From Ruminococcaceae bacterium YAD3003 (lineage in GTDB: Bacteria; Bacillota; Clostridia; Saccharofermentanales; Saccharofermentanaceae): a stretch of DNA of 64,000 nucleotides. Both the position numbers and the translations under genes were made by a program. The notes under the pieces are model-generated. The model was not told the DNA's origin, made no database searches, and was given only the letters and a program-made list of their open reading frames with translations. The DNA lies in assembly GCA_900107185.1 (NCBI GenBank), contig FNPA01000010.1, positions 1 to 64,000 of the forward strand. The letters run 5' to 3'. This document shows positions 34,389 to 44,087 of this stretch, one piece after another (the first letter of the stretch is position 1; the number at the start of each line of letters is the position of its first letter).

Positions 34389-35405
34389 TCAGATATCCCA
34401 ATCGTCGTCCCAGTCGTCATCTTCATCATACCAATCATCGTCATCCCAATCGTCATCGTCTTCGTCGTCATCCCAGTCATCATCATCGTCATCATAGTAC
34501 CAGTCATCGTCGTCATCATACGTGGTCGTTGTAGTACTCTCAGTTGATGGTGCTGTTGCTGCTCTCTCTGATTCAGCGATCAGATCTGCTGACATCAGGT
34601 CGGGAGTATTAAATGTAATAGTCAGATCAATAAACCAGACGTCGATAGGATTATGGTCATCATCTCTTAACTGAATGAGTCTTACATTAGCAACATAGTC
34701 TGTGCCTGCTTCACCATAGCACAATGCAAAACCCATAATGCCCATATCTTCAGTACGCTTGATCTTATCCTTATACAGTTCAGACAGATAATCGATCAGG
34801 ATCTGTTTGCATTTTTCTGCTCTGGTTTCATCATAAATATAAATAGCCGCACAACCGCTGCCGGGTCTCAGTTCGTGTAAATATGCTTCCTCATAACCGC
34901 TTATCTTAAAATCAAAGAGATCGGCGCCGATTTTTTCTCTGTTATATCCGCTGTATGAGATAAGACCTATGCGATCTTCACGGTTAGTTAAGTAATCTTC
35001 ATAGTCTCCATATTCGAAAACAAATTCACCCTGAGCGCTCATGCCATAAGCACTGGTGTATTTTTGATCGAATCCTTCCCAAACTCTCTCAGCAAAATCA
35101 TCGCGTTCATTTGTAAGGCAGACATCGCCTAGTCTGGGTTCGCACGCGATAATATCATCAACCAGACGTTTCATTGTTGCTTCGTCTGTCGGATCGATAA
35201 GCCAATAGCCATTCGGATTGGAGTTATCGCCGCGGTTCTTCTCCGTTACATCAGCATCATCTGTCTGCTCTGTTCTGGTATCGCGGTCATCGTCATCATC
35301 ATTATTTCTTCCTGATCTTCTCGAATCCTTACCGCTGCAAGAGCAGGAACCGATAACCATAGCGCCTGCGAGCACGATACTTAAAATCTTTTTCATCCCT
35401 TTCAT
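34389..35405 (-). CDS. Lipoprotein with Asp/Trp-rich C-terminal tail
   Basis: 338 aa from the ATG at 35405 (AGGGG eight bases upstream). Lipobox in IGSCSCSG, an Arg/Asp-rich spacer, a soluble domain of about 230 residues and a final 42-residue tail that is almost only Asp, Trp and Tyr. Together with 33491 it gives two neighbouring surface proteins with the same acidic-aromatic ending. The domain is not recognised. Probably one operon with 33491 (34-bp gap). Confidence 0.75.
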   Translation of the reverse strand: MKGMKKILSIVLAGAMVIGSCSCSGKDSRRSGRNNDDDDDRDTRTEQTDDADVTEKNRGDNSNPNGYWLIDPTDEATMKRLVDDIIACEPRLGDVCLTNERDDFAERVWEGFDQKYTSAYGMSAQGEFVFEYGDYEDYLTNREDRIGLISYSGYNREKIGADLFDFKISGYEEAYLHELRPGSGCAAIYIYDETRAEKCKQILIDYLSELYKDKIKRTEDMGIMGFALCYGEAGTDYVANVRLIQLRDDDHNPIDVWFIDLTITFNTPDLMSADLIAESERAATAPSTESTTTTTYDDDDDWYYDDDDDDWDDDEDDDDWDDDDWYDEDDDWDDDWDI

Positions 35406-35490
35406 AATCTCCACCCCTTTATAATTAAATATGGTGTCGCCACCACCTAAATTATAATAATTAATTGATAATTGTCTATTGTGCCAGACA

Positions 35491-35522
35491 GAAAAAAGGA
35501 GTCACCAAACACGGTAACTCCT
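35491..35522 (-). terminator. Intrinsic terminator of the PAS-GGDEF gene
   Basis: On the minus strand, AGGAGTTACC-GTGTTT-GGTGACTCCT (10-bp stem with one mismatch) followed by TTTTTT. Confidence 0.85.
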
Positions 35523-35548
35523 GCGTAATATAAGCAATAAACATCCTC

Positions 35549-36877
35549 TCAGACTTCGTACATAATACCGCCAAAGTATTCCGGCTCACCGTTGTTGTCA
35601 GTTAAGATGAAACCGCGAGTGTTGAGAAGAACATAAGAACCATCCTTCTTTCTTGCCCGGTAATAAATTGGAGCCAGTTCTCCGTTCTCATTAAGAATAT
35701 CAACAAGCGATTCGTTTATGACTTTGCGGTCTTCAGGATGGATATATTCCTGCCATATCCTGTCAGCATGGTACATATATTCCGATTCGAGACCAAAGTC
35801 TTCGATAGTCTTCAAGGCCCAGCGTGAGAAATCGTAGCGCATATCATTAAGAAAAACATAACCGCCACCGGAGACAGTTACAAGCGCGCCAAACATACCA
35901 TCAAGTAATCTCTTTCGCTCAGCGGGTATTGGAATATTTATCTGATCCATATTCTTAAATCCATCAATCTTCCTGACAGACTTAAGGTGCTCCTTATTGG
36001 CATACATGCAATGATCGGCGCGATGGAAAACATCCGAGAATTTAGTGTCTGTTTCCTCAAAGACAGCCAAGCCTGATGCTACAACAGGGCCTGTTCTGGC
36101 ACGTCTGTTGTCATCTGATTCTTTGCGGAGTTTGTCGAGAAGTATATCTCTATGGTTATAGTCCCTGTCCGTTAATATAGCTACGAACTCGTCGCCGCCG
36201 ATTCTGAAGACAGGGCTATGTTCAAATATCTCGCAGATAAGACGGCTCGTGGCACGTATGATCTCATTACCGTAAGCGTGACCTCTCGTATCGTTTATTA
36301 ATTTAAGATCGTTAACATCGCACATTAATATGCCGAATTTCAGCTCTTCTCCACTCTCTATCCTACGTTCTATTGAATCGGAATATTCCTTAAATGCATT
36401 ACTGTTCTTAACGCCGGTCAGTTCATCGCGCCTTGCCATGTTTTCAGCGGACCTGAGTTCTTTTTTCTGTTTCTCATTCTCGAGATATTCCTCCTCAGCA
36501 TTCTCAAGACAGCAGAGGATGTGCTCTTTGTCCTTGCACGTAACCACAATATGGCGCATATGGGTAACCTTACCGTCGGATACCGCTCTGAAGTTTATGA
36601 CAATCTTACTTTTGGAAGAGAGAACGTTTCTCATATTTTCTTTGTCATAAGATTTGATCATCCTGTCAATGTCATCGGGATGTATGAACTTATCGGCATT
36701 CTTGACTGCGTCAACAAAAAAGTTGTCACCTTCATTTGGAAATTCATTGCCGGCATCAGCATTAGATTCGGAAAAAACAACATAACGACCGCTATTCAGG
36801 TCAACATAATACACGCACTCGAAATGCGCCGCCAATGTAAAAGCTATCTGATAGTTGATGTTTTCACTGCTGCTCAT
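35549..36877 (-). CDS. PAS-GGDEF-PAS diguanylate cyclase
   Basis: 442 aa. An N-terminal PAS-like domain (about 8-125), a short coiled coil, a GGDEF domain (about 150-310; 'DELTGVKNSNAF', 'MCDVNDLKLINDTRGHAYGN', RIGGDEF) and a C-terminal PAS domain (about 325-442, 'YRARKKDGSYVLLNTRGFIL'). A PAS domain behind the GGDEF is less usual. No membrane helix. Makes c-di-GMP in response to a cytoplasmic cue. Confidence 0.87.
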   Translation of the reverse strand: MSSSENINYQIAFTLAAHFECVYYVDLNSGRYVVFSESNADAGNEFPNEGDNFFVDAVKNADKFIHPDDIDRMIKSYDKENMRNVLSSKSKIVINFRAVSDGKVTHMRHIVVTCKDKEHILCCLENAEEEYLENEKQKKELRSAENMARRDELTGVKNSNAFKEYSDSIERRIESGEELKFGILMCDVNDLKLINDTRGHAYGNEIIRATSRLICEIFEHSPVFRIGGDEFVAILTDRDYNHRDILLDKLRKESDDNRRARTGPVVASGLAVFEETDTKFSDVFHRADHCMYANKEHLKSVRKIDGFKNMDQINIPIPAERKRLLDGMFGALVTVSGGGYVFLNDMRYDFSRWALKTIEDFGLESEYMYHADRIWQEYIHPEDRKVINESLVDILNENGELAPIYYRARKKDGSYVLLNTRGFILTDNNGEPEYFGGIMYEV

Positions 36878-36989
36878 ATAATTTATCCTTATAGCTCAGA
36901 TACCCATATGATAGAAAAGGGTCACTAATCTTGCAATCAAACAAATTGTAAACAAAGATTTACATATTATTTTTACAGTCTGAATCCGA

Positions 36990-38831
36990 TTACCGGTAAG
37001 AACGCTGTTCAACTATCGCCCTGTCTTTTCTTACAAAATCATGGATGGTTCTCCTGATACCGCCAGAGAGCTTTTTTATCTCACTTTCGAGGGCATTGAT
37101 CTTCGAATCCATCTCCCCTGATTCCACAAAGAGCGCTGCGTTATCCTTGTCCAGTTTCCTCAGTTTTATCATCTTCGGAGCGATTACGATGAAATTATAT
37201 CCGAGTACAGCGAGGAAAGATGAAGTATGGATAATTCCTAATACAAGGAGCACTACATAATATTCTTCGCCTGCAATTACTGCTCCAATCAATCCCACAT
37301 CAAAAATCAGTGCCAAGAAAAACCAGAAGACAGAAACAATACTTAATATGATGAACGAAGCTTTTGGGGGTGCCTTGGGACCGGATTTAGGACCCAGATA
37401 GTAATCGTTACGCTTTATATTATTCTGCATAATATAAGAAGTGATCTTATCCTTCTTATCCCGCAGAGCCTCGAGTTCTTCGGTGTATTCTGCCAGTTTC
37501 TTCTTTTCTGAATAGACATTGGCGAACTCTCTGAAATATTCCTTATCTTCATCCAGAGCATTCTCAATTGCCTGTCTGGCCATTTGGGAATCATAAGAGA
37601 ATTTTCCTTCTTCATCCTCACGATCCAGCTCACTCATGTCTGTCAACCGGCTTGCCGCGAGCATCAATCCTCTGAGTGCAAAGAAATCATGAGGATCCTT
37701 TTTGAGCATAAATTCATATGCATCGGCAGTAGCCATGAACTCTCCTCTGGCAAGATATGTCTCACCTGCTTCATGGATCCTCTTTTCCCTGAAGAATTCG
37801 TAATCGTAAGTCGAACCGCAGAAAGAGCAATGATACATCTGCTTGTCGCTGTCGATCTTCAATCTGCCGCCACACGAAGGACACTGGTGCTTTTTAATCG
37901 TGCTGATTTCTGACACCGGTTTCTTTATGGGTTCTTTCTTTATGGAATCTTTCTCTATCAGGCTGTCCTTTTTTATAAAATTATCGATGGATCTCCTTAA
38001 GTTATATGCGAGAGATCTCGCCTCAGCAGCGAGAACTAATACCCTGTCGCCTAACAGCTTTGCTTCAGCATCGAGTTCTTTGATCTCATCTTCCACTTCC
38101 TTTAATTCTTTCAACTGGGGAAGGACCTTACCAAAGTTAAATAAAGCAGCGATTAAAAGCGATATGCCGGCCACAATAGAAACGAATAATACCGATCCGG
38201 CGAAATCGTCTCCGCCGAATACCGCAACTAAGCAAACTGCCAGAAAAATGCAAAAGAGCGCAGCACCCCATACCGATATGAACATTTCAACAGGATGTAT
38301 CAGTGCTCCGTTCTTGCCTGTGAAATAATAATCGTAGCGGGCGTCACCGTCGAAACGGCTGGCAGCTTCGGTCCTCTCGCGTTTGCGGTTCAGCTCCTCA
38401 ATCTCCCTGTTGCGCCTGATCAGGTTCTTTTTGTCAGCATAGATCTTACCGAACTCATTAAAATACTCTTTGTCTTCTTCTGCTGCATTCGCTAATACTT
38501 TGCTGACGATTTTTGAATTGTACGCAAAGTGTTTTGCTTCACCTACACGGGTAAGCTCATCTACGTCATTCAGATTAGCTGCTGCGAGCATCAACCCTCT
38601 GAGTGCGAGAAAATCGTGAGGTTCATTTTCCAATATTAGATTGTATGTATCAACAGCGGCCGCAAATTCATCACGCGACAGGTGAGTTTCACCCATATCG
38701 TGCAGTTTCTCTTCTCTGAAATAGTCGAAATCGTAAGTCGAACCGCACGAAATGCAGCGGTACAGCTGCTTATCGCTATCTACAATAAGGTTGCCGTCAC
38801 ATGAAGGACACTGGTGCTTGATCGTGCTCAT
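36990..38831 (-). CDS. Internally duplicated zinc-ribbon/TPR-like membrane protein (family Z)
   Basis: 613 aa formed by two copies of one unit (about 1-305 and 306-613). Each has a zinc ribbon (first C8, C11, C26, C29; second near 316-337), 'FREEKLH'/'FREKRIH', a TPR-like motif ('AAAVDTYNLILENEPHDFLA' and 'ATADAYEFMLKKDPHDFFA'), a charged helix, two membrane helices and a further coiled helix. Related to the proteins at 38852 and 22466. It lies 20 bp downstream of 38852, probably cotranscribed. Function unknown. Confidence 0.8.
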   Translation of the reverse strand: MSTIKHQCPSCDGNLIVDSDKQLYRCISCGSTYDFDYFREEKLHDMGETHLSRDEFAAAVDTYNLILENEPHDFLALRGLMLAAANLNDVDELTRVGEAKHFAYNSKIVSKVLANAAEEDKEYFNEFGKIYADKKNLIRRNREIEELNRKRERTEAASRFDGDARYDYYFTGKNGALIHPVEMFISVWGAALFCIFLAVCLVAVFGGDDFAGSVLFVSIVAGISLLIAALFNFGKVLPQLKELKEVEDEIKELDAEAKLLGDRVLVLAAEARSLAYNLRRSIDNFIKKDSLIEKDSIKKEPIKKPVSEISTIKKHQCPSCGGRLKIDSDKQMYHCSFCGSTYDYEFFREKRIHEAGETYLARGEFMATADAYEFMLKKDPHDFFALRGLMLAASRLTDMSELDREDEEGKFSYDSQMARQAIENALDEDKEYFREFANVYSEKKKLAEYTEELEALRDKKDKITSYIMQNNIKRNDYYLGPKSGPKAPPKASFIILSIVSVFWFFLALIFDVGLIGAVIAGEEYYVVLLVLGIIHTSSFLAVLGYNFIVIAPKMIKLRKLDKDNAALFVESGEMDSKINALESEIKKLSGGIRRTIHDFVRKDRAIVEQRSYR

Positions 38832-38851
38832 TACTATTCCCTATCTCCTTA

Positions 38852-40387
38852 TCATTTAACGAGGATGCAATCGCTCTTCTGCCCCATAAGGCCCCTCTTC
38901 AGATCGAGGAACTCATGAGACAATTGTCTGGTGTCTTTACCCAGACGCTCGATCTCACTTATCGTTTTGTTCCTGTCCACAGATACTCCGTCAGAACCGG
39001 TTACTACCTGATCTGCCAGAGAGTACATACGTCTGACTGAATCCAGCATTTCTATCTTTTTATTCTGAACATCGAGTTCAGCGTTATTCACACATATCTT
39101 TCCGAGCATGGAGATCAGTTTCCCTAGCTGGTCAAAGAAGTCTTTGTCAGATTCCGGAACACGCAGTTTGGCATTGTTGTAGATTTGCCAAATTTTATTG
39201 CAATCGTCTTCACTTATTACATCCGAAGTATCAATATCGCTTATCCTGGTCCATCCTCCAACGCAAAGTATCTGTCCGAGCAGTGCATCGAAGTTCGAAG
39301 GCTCAACCATAAGTGCATTTTCGAAACGCTTTTTTGCATCTCCGTAACGGCCAGTGTTCATGGCCTTCAGCGCCTTTTCCATAGGCATTCCGTAGAACAG
39401 GGAAATACCATATGCGACGCCGCAGGACTGACATTCATAAACACGTCTCTGCTTATCAAGGAAAAGGCGTCCTGCACACTTTGAGCAGATGACAGCCTCC
39501 GGGTGATCGGTATCAGCAATACTGTCCGGTTCTTGATTTTCTTCCGGTACCGTTGCATCAAACTTTCGCACTGTGGAAGTACGGTCCAGCTCCAGTAATT
39601 TCTCAAATTCAGTTTTGTATTCACCTTCGAAATGAGCGATCTGTTCTTCTAAATATATTTTCAATTCCCAGGGAGATTGTATCGGGTCTTCGTATATTTG
39701 CGGCGTGGGATTGTAATCTCTGAAGATAGCCCAGATCACACAGAAGACCAGCATTCCCATCAATGAAAACATAAATATATATCCGCCATTCTTCATGTTG
39801 GTCAGTGTTGATGAAACGGCGATAGCTCCTAGTATAACAACAGGTGCAAACATGGCATCGATTGCCTTCGCTTTTCTCTTCCTGGAATTCGCTACTTTAA
39901 ACTTCTTATCTAAGCTTTCTCTCGTGCTGTCAGTATACAGAGCATTAAGGCTGTTCTGATACATTTTCAATTTGTCGCTGAGATCTAACAGGGTCAACAG
40001 CTGGTTGAAAAACTCAGAATCTTCAGAAGATGCCTGTCGTTTAAGTCTAGCTATTAGATTTTTCAGAGGAGCAATGCCGGTGGAATCAAATGCATCAGGA
40101 GACTCAAGACTCTCAATAACTGATGCCTTGATCTCGCACAGGACGAGACCCTTGAGCGCCTCAAAGTCAGATGGTTCCTTATCCAAAATGGAATTGAACT
40201 TTTCCCTGGCAGAAGAGAAAGCGCCTTCTCTCAGGCTCTGTCCGGCCTGTGCCATGATCTCATCTTCGTGAAAATCTGCAGCATCAAAACGGTTGCCGCA
40301 AAACGGGCAATCGAAAAACTCCTGATCGGAGTCGAACATCAGAACGCCAGCGCATTTGGAACACGTATAGCTCTTCAGCAAAGACAC
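38852..40387 (-). CDS. TPR-like membrane protein with two zinc ribbons (family Z, copy 2)
   Basis: 511 aa, GTG start at 40385-40387 with AAGGG nine bases upstream. Zinc ribbon 1 (C9, C12, C26, C29), TPR-like repeat ('AFSSAREKFNSILDKEPSDF'), two membrane helices (about 180-225), zinc ribbon 2 (about 300-330) and a second TPR-like motif, then a helical C-terminus ending ILVK. Residue-for-residue similar to 22466 along its whole length. Encoded just upstream of the double-unit relative at 36990. Confidence 0.8.
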   Translation of the reverse strand: MSLLKSYTCSKCAGVLMFDSDQEFFDCPFCGNRFDAADFHEDEIMAQAGQSLREGAFSSAREKFNSILDKEPSDFEALKGLVLCEIKASVIESLESPDAFDSTGIAPLKNLIARLKRQASSEDSEFFNQLLTLLDLSDKLKMYQNSLNALYTDSTRESLDKKFKVANSRKRKAKAIDAMFAPVVILGAIAVSSTLTNMKNGGYIFMFSLMGMLVFCVIWAIFRDYNPTPQIYEDPIQSPWELKIYLEEQIAHFEGEYKTEFEKLLELDRTSTVRKFDATVPEENQEPDSIADTDHPEAVICSKCAGRLFLDKQRRVYECQSCGVAYGISLFYGMPMEKALKAMNTGRYGDAKKRFENALMVEPSNFDALLGQILCVGGWTRISDIDTSDVISEDDCNKIWQIYNNAKLRVPESDKDFFDQLGKLISMLGKICVNNAELDVQNKKIEMLDSVRRMYSLADQVVTGSDGVSVDRNKTISEIERLGKDTRQLSHEFLDLKRGLMGQKSDCILVK

Positions 40388-40514
40388 GTAGATCTACCCT
40401 TAATCCCTTAAACATGGCAAAGCCAAAACCTAACCCACTTGTCATATTATACAGATTTTTTTGACTTTATACATGTAATTAGCGCGGTTAACGGCATGAG
40501 GCCGTAAAAGAAAT

Positions 40515-41237
40515 TTATCTGCTGTAAACGCCGGTCAAAAGCTCCTTGATAAAAGCCTCTTTCTCAGGCAGGCCGGGGCATTCTTCTGCCAGCTTAATGG
40601 CACGTTCTTTATCGTAAGGGATACTCAGGAACGAGAACTGGATAGGTGAGATCTCAGGTGAATCTAATTCGCCTTCAACTACCAGCGCGTGGCATCTCGT
40701 AACACCGAGAGAATTTCCGACGCTACCTGTATTTACAGCATAACCCAGATCCATCTCACGCAGATAAGGTGTGTGACAATCTGCACTGATAAAACCGCCA
40801 TGAACAACTCCCTTCGTATCCGTAAATCCGGGACGGTATTGTTCCATGGTCAGATATGTATGGTAATTGGCATCTATAGGTCTGCCGTGGAAAAGACGGA
40901 AATTGATTCCGCTGATCAGGATCTCAGATTCCTGTGGCAAAGACTCCAGCCAGTCGAGTCTCTCCTTACCCACCTGCTTCCAGTAAAACTCCATCATCTG
41001 CATTTCCGGCGGACACTCTCTGGCGAGTCCGGCAATGAACAGATCCCAGTTTCCTGACAGATGTTTATCGCAATGTTCACGGACCCAGTCACATGTCTTG
41101 TCACTCTCAGGTCCCTTGCCGATGGCATCGCCCAAAAACCAGATCAGGTCAGGTTTTATCTTTTCTATCTCTTTTTCCAATGCGAGTGTTGCAGGCATAT
41201 TGCCGTGCAGATCCGCTAAGAACAATATCTTAGACAT
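40515..41237 (-). CDS. Metallophosphoesterase (calcineurin-like)
   Basis: 240 aa. Metal ligands appear in order: DLH (residues 9-11), GDAIGKG (about 36), GNWD (about 62) and H in 'LFHGRP', then 'VHGGFISADCHT'. This is the YfcE/MJ0936-like cytoplasmic phosphodiesterase branch, acting on phosphodiester bonds with two metals. The physiological substrate is unknown. GGGAGA precedes the ATG. Confidence 0.88.
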   Translation of the reverse strand: MSKILFLADLHGNMPATLALEKEIEKIKPDLIWFLGDAIGKGPESDKTCDWVREHCDKHLSGNWDLFIAGLARECPPEMQMMEFYWKQVGKERLDWLESLPQESEILISGINFRLFHGRPIDANYHTYLTMEQYRPGFTDTKGVVHGGFISADCHTPYLREMDLGYAVNTGSVGNSLGVTRCHALVVEGELDSPEISPIQFSFLSIPYDKERAIKLAEECPGLPEKEAFIKELLTGVYSR

Positions 41238-41263
41238 AACTATCTCCCCAATAATTAAATCTC

Positions 41264-42097
41264 TTACAAACTACTAGGCGGTGTGAGTCCCATATACTCA
41301 CAAACGCCGTCGATATAGGTATTTACCTCATCTTCGTCGTAGCCGAATCCATATACATAACAGACAGTTCTTTTCTTGTAGTAGATTCCTGCCGTATAGA
41401 AAACGTTGCCGTGAGAACCGGTCAGGAGCGTATATTTCAGGCCATTCTCATCTTCGAAAGACTCACGGACCAGGTCGTGATCGACGTCGTACATCATGTC
41501 GAATACCTCGAGCCACTGATCGATCATCTCGCTGTCTGCTCCGTATCCTTTGAGCTCCTGAATGAGTGCCTGTCTGGCCATCTCAACCTGCTGGTCAGTC
41601 TGATAAATATCGAAAACCATTCTGACATCAAAATCATTAGCATCAATGACATCGCTGTCATTGTGAACATAGTATTCGTTGACGGAGAGGTCGTAATAGA
41701 AATCAGCGGCGTCTACGGTATCAAACACCATCGAAACACAGAAACACTCGTTGAACTTGCGGTTGGTCATGTCTCCGACTGCAAAGACTGTCGCATCTTC
41801 TATATTCTCGCTATAGTTGATCGGTATCCCTTCAGAACACTCTATCGCCTGCTGGGCATCCTTCCTGTCCGTGCGGATATAGACACCTTCGCTGAGCTGG
41901 CCTGCATCAACATAAGCATCCTTGTAAAACTCCGCAAACTTACGTCCGCTCGAATAACTCTCGGCACCGTATTCTTTTGCGTATTTCTCCAGAGCTTTAG
42001 GACCCATCGGGTTATCAAACTTTTTAAGGCATCCTGCCATTGGCAACACCATGGATGCCAAAAGTAAAACCGAAATGAATGACTTGATCTTTTTCAT
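41264..42097 (-). CDS. Lipoprotein, function unknown
   Basis: 277 aa. Signal peptide MKKIKSFISVLLLASMVLP ends in a lipobox, MAGC. The mature part is acidic with Tyr-rich stretches; no catalytic motif recognised. The ribosome binding site is weak. It lies between the phosphoesterase and the FkbM gene on the same strand. Confidence 0.7.
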   Translation of the reverse strand: MKKIKSFISVLLLASMVLPMAGCLKKFDNPMGPKALEKYAKEYGAESYSSGRKFAEFYKDAYVDAGQLSEGVYIRTDRKDAQQAIECSEGIPINYSENIEDATVFAVGDMTNRKFNECFCVSMVFDTVDAADFYYDLSVNEYYVHNDSDVIDANDFDVRMVFDIYQTDQQVEMARQALIQELKGYGADSEMIDQWLEVFDMMYDVDHDLVRESFEDENGLKYTLLTGSHGNVFYTAGIYYKKRTVCYVYGFGYDEDEVNTYIDGVCEYMGLTPPSSL

Positions 42098-42120
42098 GTT
42101 TCTTTACTCAAATATGGAAC

Positions 42121-43290
42121 TCACTCCACATACATGATAGTCTCTAATTCATCGAATCCATAGTGCCTGAATGCGATTCTATAGTCAGGATGCATCTCGA
42201 GAACGAGATTAGCGAGCGTAACGAAATCTTCGAACTTATGGTAAACGGAAATCGCCATTCTGGGGCGGTTCTCCATAATGAGTTTACGTGCACCGATCAG
42301 TGCTTCATACTCAGCACCTTCAATGTCCATCTTAATGAATGTGATTCTCTTGCCAGCGAGCACTTCGTCGAGAGCTACTGTCTCAATCTCTTCGACGCCT
42401 TTGAAGTTTCTCTTCTCTGCCTCTTCCTTGCTGATTATGCATGAAGTCTCAAAAGCATCTGCAGCAAAATAAACCTTCTTGTTTACATCAGAAGTTCCAT
42501 AAGGAAACAACTCGCATTTCCCAAGAGGCTCTAATGCTGCCTTGCTCTTCTCATAATTTACAGGATCTGCCTCAAAAGAATAAATGTGGTCAAAACCCTT
42601 GTGTCCGCACCAGCCTGCAAAGTTAAAACATGTAGCTCCGTCAAAACATCCGCAGTCTACAAAAACTTCGTTTTCCTTTGCTTCGAAAAAGTCGAAATAC
42701 TGTCCCTGATTGTTGCGCCAGTCAAAAACTCCGGAACAGATATTTTTTCCGTCTATTCCGATCTCCTCAATAAGACGCTTCCTGACCTCGTCGGCTGCAG
42801 GCTTCTTCGAATAAGAAATAACGAATGTCTTATCACCATAAACAGCTTTGTTCTCAGATAAATCCTTCTCGGTGATCACCTTGATCCCTGTCTGTTCATC
42901 AACAGGACCTTTGCTCTCATCAGGATCGATGAATGCGTCAACAGTCACGCCGAATCTCTTAAATCTTCCAGCCAGATAATGTCCTGCAACACCTGCACCA
43001 TAGATCAGGCAGTGAGAGCCTTTCTTGAGCTTTTCAACATATACCTGCATGTCGCTGTTCAGGTTTCTGTATTTTGATTCGATGCCTGTGATGTAACCTA
43101 CATCACCTGTTGAGGCATACATGATCTTAGCCTCGAAGATCTTTTTGGATATCTCATCGTTAAGATGTGCGTATACGTTTCTGGCCATCTCCAGGAAACC
43201 TCTGTCCATGCTGCCTGATTCTCTTAAGGCCTTTTGCTGGTCACCTGTCTTATCTGATCCAAATTCAATACGCTTTTCAGCTACGCTCAT
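42121..43290 (-). CDS. FkbM-family methyltransferase with N-terminal Rossmann-like part
   Basis: 389 aa. Residues about 85-175 look like a small NAD(P)- or sugar-nucleotide-binding fold ('CLIYGAGVAGHYLAG'). The C-terminal half (about 205-385) is the FkbM SAM-dependent methyltransferase domain ('NEVFVDCGCFDGATCFNF', 'IYSFEADP', 'ITFIKMDIEGAEYEAL'). FkbM enzymes O-methylate sugars or small molecules. No glycan cluster is adjacent, so the target is unknown. GAGGATAAAGGA precedes the ATG. Confidence 0.85.
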   Translation of the reverse strand: MSVAEKRIEFGSDKTGDQQKALRESGSMDRGFLEMARNVYAHLNDEISKKIFEAKIMYASTGDVGYITGIESKYRNLNSDMQVYVEKLKKGSHCLIYGAGVAGHYLAGRFKRFGVTVDAFIDPDESKGPVDEQTGIKVITEKDLSENKAVYGDKTFVISYSKKPAADEVRKRLIEEIGIDGKNICSGVFDWRNNQGQYFDFFEAKENEVFVDCGCFDGATCFNFAGWCGHKGFDHIYSFEADPVNYEKSKAALEPLGKCELFPYGTSDVNKKVYFAADAFETSCIISKEEAEKRNFKGVEEIETVALDEVLAGKRITFIKMDIEGAEYEALIGARKLIMENRPRMAISVYHKFEDFVTLANLVLEMHPDYRIAFRHYGFDELETIMYVE

Positions 43291-43328
43291 TCCTTTATCC
43301 TCTCAAAATAAATTTTCGTAAGATTATA

Positions 43329-44087
43329 TCAAATTATGTGTTCTCTATATTCCTCTGCCACGTATATCAGCCAGTAGTATTCGCCGTTATCGTCCCTCAT
43401 TTTCTTATAGCATACGATTCTGGATTCCCAGTCATCGACAGTGATCCAGACACCGGTATCGTAAGTATTCAACATGTTGTAGTATTCAGACCCCTGTGCG
43501 CCGACGCTGTATTTGTCTACGAAAGCATTGTAGATCTCCATCGCCTTGTCGCCGTCATGGATCCTTATCTTCATGGTGAATTCGATTCCGCCTGTGGACT
43601 CATCTCCTTCAACATTAAAACACTGGATGTGGTCGACCTTCTCATCCGGCATGATCAGGTCGTAGAACATATACAGACCAAGCCCACTGACATCTTCGTA
43701 TGTATAACACGGATGCTTGAGTTCCTTATCAAAATACTTGAGATCATTGATGTCGTATGTGTGAGCAATGTCATGGTAGTACTCATATTCAGCAATGATC
43801 TCTTCAGTCGTCAGATCCTGAATGATGTAGTAGCTGTCCATTCCATTGTAGCCACCGTTCTCATAGTAGTCTCTGCCCTGTGTCTCTCTGGTAGGCTTAG
43901 GTGTCGGATCCGGATTATCCCTGTAGGCACTGCTGCTCTCGGTCTCGTCGTCGTCATCGTCATCCCAGACATCAGTTGTCGGTGCCGGATTATAATTGAT
44001 CGTTTTTACTACCAGTACAACCACTCCTGCAGTTATTATCAATGCAGCTAATCCTGCTCCGATGCCGGCCAAAACTTTCTTATTCAT
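43329..44087 (-). CDS. Membrane-anchored protein, function unknown
   Basis: 252 aa from the ATG at 44087 (GGGAGAGACGG upstream); the longer frame to 44195 would overlap the NUDIX gene and lacks a ribosome binding site. One N-terminal helix (about 6-28) is followed by an Asp-run (WDDDDDDETE) and a Pro/Thr-rich linker, then an extracytoplasmic domain of about 170 residues. No known family. Probably anchored facing outward. Confidence 0.7.
   Translation of the reverse strand: MNKKVLAGIGAGLAALIITAGVVVLVVKTINYNPAPTTDVWDDDDDDETESSSAYRDNPDPTPKPTRETQGRDYYENGGYNGMDSYYIIQDLTTEEIIAEYEYYHDIAHTYDINDLKYFDKELKHPCYTYEDVSGLGLYMFYDLIMPDEKVDHIQCFNVEGDESTGGIEFTMKIRIHDGDKAMEIYNAFVDKYSVGAQGSEYYNMLNTYDTGVWITVDDWESRIVCYKKMRDDNGEYYWLIYVAEEYREHII

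Noticed and set aside
33463-34547. Long plus-strand frames rich in Ile/Val and His/Arg
   Set aside because: They are mirror images of the Asp/Trp-rich repeat coding on the minus strand.
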